64,000 nt of DNA, from contig JAXMHB010000019.1 in NCBI GenBank assembly GCA_046346965.1, positions 1 through 64,000 on the forward strand, read 5' to 3'. Both the position numbers and the translations under genes were made by a program. A model generated the notes under the pieces. The model was not told the DNA's origin and did no database searches. It was given only the letters and a program-made list of their open reading frames with translations. This stretch comes from JAXMHB01 sp046346965 (GTDB taxonomy: Bacteria; Pseudomonadota; Gammaproteobacteria; Xanthomonadales; SZUA-5). Every line of letters begins with the position of its first letter. Within the stretch, counting starts at the first letter, position 1. Shown here piece by piece: positions 50,566-59,287 of the stretch.

Positions 50566-51741
50566 TCAGGCGGCGCGCAGCGCCGTGGTCACCGGCATCC
50601 GCGCCGCTGACAGCGCCGGCAGCAGCCCGCCCATGAAGCCGATGGCCAACGCCAGGCCGATGCCCGAGCGCAGCAGTTCCGGCGTCACCCGGAAGTTGAA
50701 CACCACCTGGGTAAAGCCGGCGCCCAGCGTGGTGACGGCGTAGTTGTTGAACAACAGCCAGGCCACCGCCGCGCCGATCAACCCGCCCACCAGCGCCAGC
50801 AGCATGCTCTCGATCAGCACCGAGACCACCACCGGCGCCGGGCCAAAGCCGATCGCGCGCAAGGTGGCGATCTCCTTGGTGCGCGTCGACACCGAGGCAT
50901 ACATGGTGTTGAGCGCCGCGAAAATCGCGCCGAAGGCCATCACCACCGATACGATCAGCGTCAGCACGCGAATCATCGCGGTGGACTCGCCGCTTTGCTT
51001 CGCGTAGTAGCCCACCTGCGACTCGGCGTCGACGTTGAGGCGGCGATCGGCCTTCAGCGCGGCCTGAAAGCCGGTCAGCGCAGCGGCGTTCTCGAGCGCC
51101 ACCAGCACCAGCGAATAGCCACCGCGGCCGAAAGCGGATTGCGCCGTCGCGGTGTCGATCCACAGCTCGCTGTCGTGCACATTGCCCGACTCGAACACGC
51201 CGACGATGGTCCAGTCCGCGCCGCGGATGCGCACCACCTTGCCGAGTTCCGCCCCTTCGAACTGGCCGGCCACGCCCTTGCCGACCATCATTTCGTTGAG
51301 GCCAGGCTCGAACTTGCGGCCGGCGATGATCTTCAGCTCCGGTCGCAGCTCAAAGCCGGCCGGCTCGACGCCACGCAAGGTCACATTGCCTGAACTGCCG
51401 GAGCGCTTGAGCGGCAATTCGGCGATCAGCACCAGTTCGCGCGAGGCCAGCGGCTTGCCGTCGCTGCCCTTGCGCACACCGGCCTGCTCGGCGATCAGAT
51501 TGGCGGAATCCGGATCGAGGCCGCTGTTGAGTTCGGCGTCGGAGCCACCGCGCAGCACGATGGCGCGCTCGGCGCTGCCAGTGGCCTTGAGCGTGGACCC
51601 CAGGCCCTCGCTCATCGCCAACAGCGCGGTCAGCACGCCGACCACGCCGGCCAGACCGACCACGATCACCAGACTGGCGCCGAGGCGCTCAGGCAGGTTG
51701 CGCAGGTTCATCCAGGTGATCTCGAAGATCTGCTGAAACAT
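50566..51741 (-). CDS. ABC transporter permease, MacB/FtsX type (second)
   Basis: 391 residues. N-terminal helix (about 20-42), a large periplasmic domain (about 45-265), then three helices (about 272-390; VLTLIVSVVMAFGAIFAALNTMYASV). ATLRAIGFGPAPVVVSVLIESM is the FtsX-type coupling segment. ATG at 51741 follows AAGGAAATCC. Last gene of a four-gene minus-strand operon with adaptor, ATPase and a second permease. Confidence 0.88.
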   Translation of the reverse strand: MFQQIFEITWMNLRNLPERLGASLVIVVGLAGVVGVLTALLAMSEGLGSTLKATGSAERAIVLRGGSDAELNSGLDPDSANLIAEQAGVRKGSDGKPLASRELVLIAELPLKRSGSSGNVTLRGVEPAGFELRPELKIIAGRKFEPGLNEMMVGKGVAGQFEGAELGKVVRIRGADWTIVGVFESGNVHDSELWIDTATAQSAFGRGGYSLVLVALENAAALTGFQAALKADRRLNVDAESQVGYYAKQSGESTAMIRVLTLIVSVVMAFGAIFAALNTMYASVSTRTKEIATLRAIGFGPAPVVVSVLIESMLLALVGGLIGAAVAWLLFNNYAVTTLGAGFTQVVFNFRVTPELLRSGIGLALAIGFMGGLLPALSAARMPVTTALRAA

Positions 51742-51751
51742 GAGGATTTCC

Positions 51752-52915
51752 TTAGCGTCCGGCCAATGCATCGACGATCGACAGGCGCTGCGCGCGCAGC
51801 GCCGGCCACAAACCCACCAACAGCGCCATCGCCACGATCACGCCGAGGGCGCGCAGCCAGGCGGCCAGATCGAAGGGCAAGGGCGGGAAGCCGATCGAGG
51901 CGGTCAGACCCGGGCCGACGGCGGTCGCCACCGCCATTCCGGCAAGTCCGGCCATGCCGACCAGCAGCAAGGCCTCGACCAGCACCAGCATCAGCACCGT
52001 GCCATCGCTGAATCCCAGCGTCTTCAACACCGCCAGCTCCGGGATGCGCTCGCGCAGCGATTGCATCATGGTGTTGGCGGTCAGCAGCAGGATGGTGAAC
52101 ATCACCGCGCTCAGGATGGCGGTGACGATCAGGCCGATATCGCCGATCTGACGCGCAAAGCCGAGCTGAAACTCGCTCTCGGTCTGGCTCTTGGTCTCGT
52201 TGGCCGAGTTCAGAAAGCGCGCGTCGATCGCCGCCGCCACCGATTCCATCAGCGAGGCCTGCGCCACCTGCACGTTGTAAATGCCCGCGCGGCCGGCCCC
52301 GAACTGATTGGCCTCGTCGAAGTAGTCGAAGTTGATGTAGACCTGATTGGAGGTCTGTCGGCGGTAGTTGTCGTCGATGCCGTCGAAGATGCCGACGATG
52401 TCGAACTGCCAGTCCTTGCTGCCGTCCTTCTTCGGAAAAATGTTCGAGGACAGCGGCAGCTTGTCGCCGATCTTCCAACCGAAGCGCTCGGCCGCCAGTT
52501 TGCCGACGACGATGCCGGTGCGGGTCTCCGCGAAGGCCTTTTTCTGGTCCTCCGGCATCACCCACTCGGGGAACATGGCGGTCCAGCGCGCCGCCGGCAC
52601 GGCAAAGCCAAACACGTTGTTCGGCGAGTCCTGGTACACCGCGCCGAACCATTGGCGCCAGCTGACCGCCTGCACGCCGGGTATGGCTTCGATCTCCGGC
52701 AGCATGCTGAGCGGCAAGGACACCGTGAACGAGGTGCGCGCCTGCACCACCAGGCGCGTGCTGGCCACTTCGCCGGTGCCGCTGGAATTGAACAGCGCGT
52801 TGACCGCACTCAGCAGCCCGAACAGCAGGAAGGCCGAGAAGATCGACAGCATCGTCAGGATCGTACGCGTCTTTTTGCGAAACAGGCTGGCGAACAACAG
52901 ACGGAAATATTTCAT
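51752..52915 (-). CDS. ABC transporter permease, MacB/FtsX type (first)
   Basis: 387 residues. Same layout as its neighbour: FRLLFASLFRKKTRTILTML helix start, a periplasmic domain and three C-terminal helices (IGLIVTAILSAVMFTILLLTANTMM; ELAVLKTLGFSDGTVLMLVLVEAL). The two permeases probably form a heterodimer. 10 bp before the ATPase gene's end and 10 bp after which the next permease starts. Confidence 0.88.
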   Translation of the reverse strand: MKYFRLLFASLFRKKTRTILTMLSIFSAFLLFGLLSAVNALFNSSGTGEVASTRLVVQARTSFTVSLPLSMLPEIEAIPGVQAVSWRQWFGAVYQDSPNNVFGFAVPAARWTAMFPEWVMPEDQKKAFAETRTGIVVGKLAAERFGWKIGDKLPLSSNIFPKKDGSKDWQFDIVGIFDGIDDNYRRQTSNQVYINFDYFDEANQFGAGRAGIYNVQVAQASLMESVAAAIDARFLNSANETKSQTESEFQLGFARQIGDIGLIVTAILSAVMFTILLLTANTMMQSLRERIPELAVLKTLGFSDGTVLMLVLVEALLLVGMAGLAGMAVATAVGPGLTASIGFPPLPFDLAAWLRALGVIVAMALLVGLWPALRAQRLSIVDALAGR

Positions 52916-52925
52916 GGCCCGGCCC

Positions 52926-53615
<690 letters not shown>

Positions 53616-53647
53616 GGCGGGCACTCGATGGACGTTCAGGGGTGCAG

Positions 53648-54874
53648 TTACGGGGCGGTGGTGATCAGCGCGCCATCGGCCAGCCCGGCCGGCGGCGTGC
53701 GCACCACGGTGACGCCGGCATCCAGCCCGGCCGTGAGATTGCGGAAATCGGCGATGGTGGCGCCGGCGCTCACCTGGACGCGGCGCACGCGCTCGCCCTC
53801 GACCACATAGACCACGCTGGCGCCATCCTGCTCGACGACGGCGCTGGCCGGCACCAGCACGCCGACCAGCTGCGGTCGCGTGTCGGCCTCGGCCTTGCGC
53901 GGCTCCAGGAAGCGCACGCGCACGCCCATGTCGGGCACGATGCGGCTGTCTTTGACGTCGATCGCCACACGCACGCGCACGGTGGCCTTGGTGCGATCGG
54001 CGGCGGGAATGACGGCGATCACCGAGCCCGGAATCTTCCAGTCCGGATAGGCATTCAGCGTCGCCTCGATCGGCATGCCGTCGCGGACGCGGCCGATGAA
54101 GGACTCGTTGACGTCGACCTCGATCTCCAGTGAATCCATGTCGACGATGGTGCCAATGCCGGTACGGGTGAAACCGCCGCCGGCGCTGATCGGCGAAATC
54201 ATCTCGCCCGGCTGCGCCGCCTTGGCGATGACGACACCGGCAAAGGGCGCGCGAATCACGGTCTGGTCCAGCGAGACCTGCGACACCGCGGCCGCTTCCT
54301 CGCTGACCTTGACCTGGCGCCGCTGGCTTGCCAGCCGGGCGCTCAGCGACTCCGCCTGCGCGCGTGCCGCATCCAGCTGCGCCGCGGTGCCGAGCTTGCG
54401 ATCGTAGATTTCCTGCTGGCGCTTCAGATCCGCCTGTGCCTGGCGCAGATTGGCCTCGATTTCGGCCAACTGCGAGCGCGCGCTGCCCAGCTGCGCCTGC
54501 GACAGCGCCAGCTGCGCCTGCTGCTGCGTGTCCTCCAGCGTCGCCAGCACCTGGCCGGCCTCCACCCGCATGCCTTCCTCGATCAGCACTTCGCGCACTT
54601 TGCCGGTCACCTGCGCCGACACCGTGGCCTGACGCCGGGCGACGACATAACCGGAGGCATCCAGCACCGAGTTGCTGGCCTGCGTGTTGGCTGCCACCGC
54701 GACCGCGGTGTCAACGCGGATCGCCGCCGGCGCGCGCGTGCTCCACCACCAGCCGGCGCCGCCCAGGACCAGCAGCAGCACCAGCACCCACCACGGCACA
54801 CCGGCGCGCGCCGGCGCCGCGGCCGGGGCGCCGCGTTCAATCCGCAATTGGCTCAGCAAATCACCTTGAGACAT
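53648..54874 (-). CDS. Periplasmic adaptor (HlyD/MacA-type)
   Basis: 408 residues. One N-terminal membrane helix (about 26-46, VPWWVLVLLLVLGGAGWWWS), lipoyl half-motifs (ATVSAQVTGKVREVLIEEGMRVE and APFAGVVIAKAAQPGE), a coiled-coil hairpin rich in Gln/Ala between them (about 120-200), and beta-barrel domains. First gene of the export operon. With the ATPase and permeases it forms a MacAB-type tripartite exporter; the TolC partner is not in the window. Its position next to the pfa operon makes a lipid or natural-product substrate possible, but nothing in the sequence proves it. Confidence 0.9.
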   Translation of the reverse strand: MSQGDLLSQLRIERGAPAAAPARAGVPWWVLVLLLVLGGAGWWWSTRAPAAIRVDTAVAVAANTQASNSVLDASGYVVARRQATVSAQVTGKVREVLIEEGMRVEAGQVLATLEDTQQQAQLALSQAQLGSARSQLAEIEANLRQAQADLKRQQEIYDRKLGTAAQLDAARAQAESLSARLASQRRQVKVSEEAAAVSQVSLDQTVIRAPFAGVVIAKAAQPGEMISPISAGGGFTRTGIGTIVDMDSLEIEVDVNESFIGRVRDGMPIEATLNAYPDWKIPGSVIAVIPAADRTKATVRVRVAIDVKDSRIVPDMGVRVRFLEPRKAEADTRPQLVGVLVPASAVVEQDGASVVYVVEGERVRRVQVSAGATIADFRNLTAGLDAGVTVVRTPPAGLADGALITTAP

Positions 54875-54999
54875 AGGTCAGACAGTCCAGAAAAAGGATG
54901 GTGGGATGCTGGCACAGCGCGTGTGGGCGCGCTGTCCAATCTCCGTCACCGCTGTCATGCAGACTGACCGAACTGGATGACGCGCGTTAGTGACGATCG

Positions 55000-55413
55000 T
55001 CACCCGGCAGCGGATGACCGATGGCGGGTGCTGTCGCGCTGCAGAGCTTGCAGGCAGGCAAGCGCCGCCGGGCCCTCCGCCCAGGGCACGAACAGATGAT
55101 CGTGATGCTGCGCGGCGATCACGTTGCAGGCGATCCCGGCCTGCGCCAGCGCCTGCGCGACGGCCGCCGTCAGACCCACCGCCGCGAGCTCGGAGGCCAC
55201 CGTCAGCGTCAGCCAGGCGGCCCGGAAGTGAATCGTCAGCCCGGCGGCCCGGGCGTCCTGCTCGCGCAGGATCAGCGTCCAGCCTTCGGTCTCGCGAAAA
55301 CAGCCGAGCAGCGGCAGCTGCTGCCAGCCCGCGCCGGCCGGGCTGGCGTAGACCCAGCAGTCCGGGTGCAGCTGCGGTTCCAGACTCTGCAGCATCTGCG
55401 TCAGGGGCGTCAT
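55000..55413 (-). CDS. ACT-domain protein (PF10000 / CASTOR-like)
   Basis: 137 residues. Two ACT-like units: residues 8-70 (LHPDCWVYASPAGAGWQQL, REQDARAAGLTIHFRAAWLTL) and 70-128 (LAAVGLTAAVAQALAQAGIACNVIAAQHHDHLFVPW). This fits the COG3602 family of small amino-acid-binding proteins. The stop/start overlap of four bases with the upstream regulator gene (ATGA at 55410-55413) means they are co-translated, which is unusual for this family. Confidence 0.8.
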   Translation of the reverse strand: MTPLTQMLQSLEPQLHPDCWVYASPAGAGWQQLPLLGCFRETEGWTLILREQDARAAGLTIHFRAAWLTLTVASELAAVGLTAAVAQALAQAGIACNVIAAQHHDHLFVPWAEGPAALACLQALQRDSTRHRSSAAG

Positions 55414-57179
55414 CGGGTGTCCTCGGGCGCGGTTTGCAGTGCGTGGCAGGCGGCCATGCGCAGCAGATCGGGGTAAGGTGGATCGATCCAGCAGCCCGGG
55501 TTGCGCTGTCCCAGCTGCACGGCCAGCAGCGCCGCGGACTCGCGATGCGGCGATTGCTCGATGCCGCTGGCGCGCGCCTCGTCGAGCGCAGCGGCGGCCT
55601 GCTCGCGTCGCCCCGCGGCATAAGCGTGCCAGCCGGCCACCAGCGCCGGCTCGCCGCGGCCATAGCGATCATCGGTGGCGCCGGCGGTGGCCAGAAACTG
55701 CCCGCGCGGATACAGCTGCAGTCGCGCGTTCAGGATTTCCAGCTCGACCAGCGCCTGCGGTACCTCTGGCGGCGCCAGATCGCCGGCTTGCTGCAGCAAG
55801 GCGCGGGCACCTTCCGGGTCCTGGTGGCGCCAGGCCAGTTCTGCTGCCAGCGCCAGCAGCGGGCTGGCTGAATCGGCACGACCGCTCTCGCGCAGCGCGA
55901 AAGCAGCGCGCCGCAGCCGGGCATCGGCCTGCGGATCGTCCTGCAGATAAGCGAGCGCCGCCGCCAGTTCCAGCGCGTGGTTGGCCAGCTGGGTGACGCC
56001 CTCGGCCTCGGCGCGCTGCGCCAGCGTGTCCAGGCGAGACAGCGTGTCCGCTGCGCGGGTCGACCACGCCAGCCGCGCCTCCACGTAGGCGCGCAGCAGG
56101 GGCGCCTCGGCCAGACTGCCGGCCGCCAGTGCCTGGCGCACGGCGGCCTGATCGCCATAGGAGGCGCGGTCGGCCAGCACATACATCAGCGTCGGCGGCG
56201 GCGGACGATCCAGCGGAATCGCGCGCAAATGGCGCAGCGCACCGCTGTCATTGCCGGTCTGGATGTCCAGATGCGCGCGGCGCAGGCGCAAGCGCCACGC
56301 CTCCGGTCGCAGCGTCAGCAAGGCATCGACGATCGGCCGCTCGGCGCTGGCACCGTCCAACTGCGCCGCGGCGTAATCCACCATCAATCGCGCATAGGGG
56401 CTGTCCTGCGGCTGCAGACGGGCACGCGCATCCGCGATCAGTGCCGGCAGCGTCATCGAGTCGTCGGTGCCGTAATGAATCGCCCGCAGCGCCGGCAGCA
56501 GCGCGCAGCCCGGATCACTGGCGGAGGCACTCTGCAGCAGCCGCCGCGCCTGTGCCATGTCGCTGCGGTCCATCGCCTGCTCGACGCTCTGCAGCAGCGC
56601 CGCCGTTTCCGGCCGCGCGCTGCGCAGATCGGACTGGCGCAGCGCATAGGCGCTGAACACCAGCGCATCGCCAGCCGGGCCGGATCGCGGCGCGTACACC
56701 AGCGTCAGCAGCGTGGCCAGCACCAGCAGGCCCACGGCCAACCAGACATAGGGGGGACGACTGCGCGGCGGCACCGCCAGCACCGGCGTGGCCGCCACCG
56801 GCGCCGCGCTCGGCGGCGCTGCGCTTGCCGGCACGTTTGCGACCGGCGGCGCCAGCAAGCGCTCCACCGCCGCGTCCAGACGCAGCCCCTGCTTGCGCAC
56901 CGTCACCAGCGCTGGCGCCTCGCTGCCGAGCAGCTCGCGCACGCGGCTGATCAGCTTGTTCAGCGCATCGTCGCTGATCTCCTGGCGCGGCCACACCGCA
57001 TCGAAGATCTGATCGCGCGTGCACACGCTGCCGGCGTGCTCGCACAGCAAGGTCAGCAGCTTCAGCGGCAAAGGCGTCAGCGCGGTCTCCACCCCGCCGA
57101 CGCGCACACAGGCGCGGCGAAGATCGATCTCCACCGTACCGACGCGATAACCGATGCATTCCCGACCCGCGTTGCTCAT
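55410..57179 (-). CDS. Membrane-bound winged-helix regulator (CadC/ToxR-like) with periplasmic helical-repeat domain
   Basis: 589 residues. OmpR/PhoB-type winged helix at about 8-105 (LLTLLCEHAGSVCTRDQIFDAVWP, DDALNKLISRVRELLG, then VRKQGLRLD), a Pro/Ala linker, one membrane helix (about 145-165, YVWLAVGLLVLATLLTLVYA) and a long Ala/Leu/Arg-rich helical C-terminal half resembling TPR-like repeats. This is the layout of ToxR/CadC one-component regulators, which sense in the periplasm and bind DNA directly from the membrane. ATG 57179 (MSNAGRE). Divergent from the ECF sigma gene. Confidence 0.85.
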   Translation of the reverse strand: MSNAGRECIGYRVGTVEIDLRRACVRVGGVETALTPLPLKLLTLLCEHAGSVCTRDQIFDAVWPRQEISDDALNKLISRVRELLGSEAPALVTVRKQGLRLDAAVERLLAPPVANVPASAAPPSAAPVAATPVLAVPPRSRPPYVWLAVGLLVLATLLTLVYAPRSGPAGDALVFSAYALRQSDLRSARPETAALLQSVEQAMDRSDMAQARRLLQSASASDPGCALLPALRAIHYGTDDSMTLPALIADARARLQPQDSPYARLMVDYAAAQLDGASAERPIVDALLTLRPEAWRLRLRRAHLDIQTGNDSGALRHLRAIPLDRPPPPTLMYVLADRASYGDQAAVRQALAAGSLAEAPLLRAYVEARLAWSTRAADTLSRLDTLAQRAEAEGVTQLANHALELAAALAYLQDDPQADARLRRAAFALRESGRADSASPLLALAAELAWRHQDPEGARALLQQAGDLAPPEVPQALVELEILNARLQLYPRGQFLATAGATDDRYGRGEPALVAGWHAYAAGRREQAAAALDEARASGIEQSPHRESAALLAVQLGQRNPGCWIDPPYPDLLRMAACHALQTAPEDTR

Positions 57180-57301
57180 GGGCCATGAATACCAGAGCGT
57201 GTGCGTCCAGGTCCTGTGCACTGCTGACCGTCACCCGCGAGCGATTGCGCGTAAGCGCAGTGGCTTGCGACGAATCGCCGCTGTGGAGCGTATGTCAGAC
57301 C

Positions 57302-57826
57302 ATGAACGCTTCAACCGACCCCCTGCAGGTAGAGATCGACTGGCTGCGCCGGGCACGCCAGGGCGATTCCGCGGCCTTCGCAGCGCTGTACCTGCAGCAT
57401 TCGGCGGCGGTGTACACGCTGGCACTGCGCATGAGTGGACAGCGCAGTGAAGCGGAAGATCTGACGCAGGAGACCTTTCTGCGTGCGCTGCAGTCGCTGT
57501 CCAGCGCGCGTGAGGGTGTCAGCCTCGGCCCCTGGCTGAAGCGGATCGCCGCCAATCTCGCCATTGATCGCCAGCGGCGTCTGCGCCCCGGCGGAGAACT
57601 GGAGGAAGACTGGTGCGACGGCTGCGCCGTCGCGCCAGGTGAGACGCTGGATCTGATCGACGCCCTGGCACGCTTGGACCCGATCGCGCGCAGCGTGGTC
57701 TGGCTGGCGCTGGTGGAAGGTTGGACGCACCGCGAGCTGGCGGACCGTTACAGCCGCAGCGAGAGTTGGTCGAAATCCGTGCTGGCGCGCGCGCTTGCGC
57801 GCCTGAAGCTGGAGCACTCCGCATGA
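57302..57826 (+). CDS. ECF RNA polymerase sigma factor
   Basis: 174 residues. Region 2: AFAALYLQHSAAVYTLALRM and SEAEDLTQETFLRAL; region 4: LDALARLDPIARSVVWLALVEGWTHRELADRYSRSESWSKSVLARALARLK. Short two-domain ECF type. The overlapping downstream gene encodes its likely anti-sigma factor. ATG 57302. Controls an unknown regulon, probably including its own operon. Confidence 0.9.
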   Translation: MNASTDPLQVEIDWLRRARQGDSAAFAALYLQHSAAVYTLALRMSGQRSEAEDLTQETFLRALQSLSSAREGVSLGPWLKRIAANLAIDRQRRLRPGGELEEDWCDGCAVAPGETLDLIDALARLDPIARSVVWLALVEGWTHRELADRYSRSESWSKSVLARALARLKLEHSA

Positions 57827-58206
57827 ACGAGATGGACGAGTTGCGTCGGAAACTGTCCGAGCTGCCGATCGAAGCGCCGCCGCCATCGGTTTGGCTGAAT
57901 CTGCAAATGGCCCAGGCCGAGCTCTGCCCGCGTCCGCGGCTGCGCCGTGGACAACGCTGGCGGGTCGCTGCCGCCGTGGTGCTGCTCGCGCTTGCGCCGG
58001 CCCTGGTCTGGCGCATGCCGCAGCCGCCACCCGCGCAGGCTTACCCGGACGCCGCCGCCGCGCTGCGCGCCGTCGACCGCGAGCTGCAGCAGCAGTACGT
58101 GCGCGGCGCCAGCGATGCAGAGCTGGAACCCCTGTGGCGCCAACGCGAGCTGCTGTTGCGACAGCTCGAATCAGCGCCTGACACCTCCCCCACCATTCGC
58201 ATCTAG
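57823..58206 (+). CDS. Probable anti-sigma factor, single-pass
   Basis: 127 residues. ATGA overlap with the sigma gene. N-terminal cytoplasmic helical part (about 1-42), one membrane helix (about 46-64, WRVAAAVVLLALAPALVWRM) and a short periplasmic helical part (about 70-127). No zinc motif. Position, overlap and topology are those of ECF anti-sigma factors; the family itself is not recognised. Confidence 0.7.
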   Translation: MNEMDELRRKLSELPIEAPPPSVWLNLQMAQAELCPRPRLRRGQRWRVAAAVVLLALAPALVWRMPQPPPAQAYPDAAAALRAVDRELQQQYVRGASDAELEPLWRQRELLLRQLESAPDTSPTIRI

Positions 58207-58215
58207 GAGAGTCCC

Positions 58216-59127
58216 ATGTACACCCGTTTGCGCTGCATCCTGTGGGCCGGTCTGATCGCCGGACCGGGCGTTCTCTGGGCGGCGGACCCACAGCCGACTG
58301 CGGACGCACTACGCCTGGCCGTGGACCGCGCCTTGTTCGAGACGCTGTCGCAGCGCCCGGCGCCGACGGATGGACTCACCATCGAGCAACCCGAACGCCA
58401 GTCGCTCGAGCTCGGCGCCGTCGTCGATGTGCGTCGACCTGATCCCGCCGGATTGCCGGTGGTCGCCGTCTCGCCGGGCGCTGCCGCCGAGCGTTTGGGT
58501 CTGAAAGTCGGTGACCGGCTGATGGCCATCAATGGGCTGGATGTGGCCGGCGTGCCGGCGCCCGCGCAGGCCTTGTTGCAAGCCCTGCAAGACAGCAACG
58601 GCGATCTGACCGTCCAATTGCTGCGCGGGTCCGTGCAGCTCACGCTGGCGGGCAGCGTCGACACGGTCACCTTGCCTGCCTACCGCCTGGTGCTGCAGCC
58701 TCCGGTCGCGCGCGTCGCCGCCGCCGGGTGCGCGCTGATCAGCGGCGGCGCAAAGGCCTACGGCGACGTGCGCAAAGTCGAGATCGTCAGTATCGACGGC
58801 GTGCCCGTCGATGGGATACGTCATCAGCTGGCCGCCGGTCGCCATACCCTGGTGGTGCGCATGGTCGAGAAGCTCGGTTTTCTCGACGGCAATCTTCCCA
58901 GGCAGCGTCTGGACGCGGATCGCCCTGCCAACCCACGCAGGGACCTGCCGGCGCCGGGCATGCCAGCTGACACCGAAGGCGCGCACCGGGAGACGCTGCC
59001 CGATCTGCTCACCGCCGAGCTGGATGTGGCGCCGAACACGCGCTATGTGCTGGGCGCCCGCGCCGGCGCTGAACGGCCCGAGGTGTTCGTGTTCCATCAG
59101 GAAGCCTGGACCTGCCCTGGCGGCTGA
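58216..59127 (+). CDS. Secreted PDZ-domain protein
   Basis: 303 residues with signal peptide (LWAGLIAGPGVLWA). One PDZ domain around residues 75-150 (VVAVSPGAAAERLGLKVGDRLMAINGLDVAGV) and a second, partial PDZ-like part (VEIVSIDGVPVDGI); the Pro/Arg-rich rest has no known fold. No protease domain. Lies 9 bp after the anti-sigma gene, so it may sense envelope stress and signal to the anti-sigma factor (inference). Confidence 0.75.
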   Translation: MYTRLRCILWAGLIAGPGVLWAADPQPTADALRLAVDRALFETLSQRPAPTDGLTIEQPERQSLELGAVVDVRRPDPAGLPVVAVSPGAAAERLGLKVGDRLMAINGLDVAGVPAPAQALLQALQDSNGDLTVQLLRGSVQLTLAGSVDTVTLPAYRLVLQPPVARVAAAGCALISGGAKAYGDVRKVEIVSIDGVPVDGIRHQLAAGRHTLVVRMVEKLGFLDGNLPRQRLDADRPANPRRDLPAPGMPADTEGAHRETLPDLLTAELDVAPNTRYVLGARAGAERPEVFVFHQEAWTCPGG

Positions 59128-59197
59128 ACAGGCTGAGCCACGCTGAATCCAGCCTGTCCCCGCAACTGAATACGATTGCAATCTCCCAAACGGTACG

Positions 59198-59220
59198 CAC
59201 GCCGTTCCGTGAACGGCGTG
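59198..59220. promoter_or_regulatory. Perfect inverted repeat upstream of the isoamylase gene
   Basis: CACGCCGTTC, CGT, GAACGGCGTG: a perfect 10-bp inverted repeat, 70 bp after the PDZ gene stop and 68 bp before the isoamylase start. It could be an operator for a sugar-type regulator or a terminator stem without a T-run; the sequence does not decide. Confidence 0.5.
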
Positions 59221-59287
59221 TAATTCACAGCGTGTTGCGCGTGGGGACCAAGCGCGCAGCGCGCTCATTTCCTGGGGAGGAAATCCA

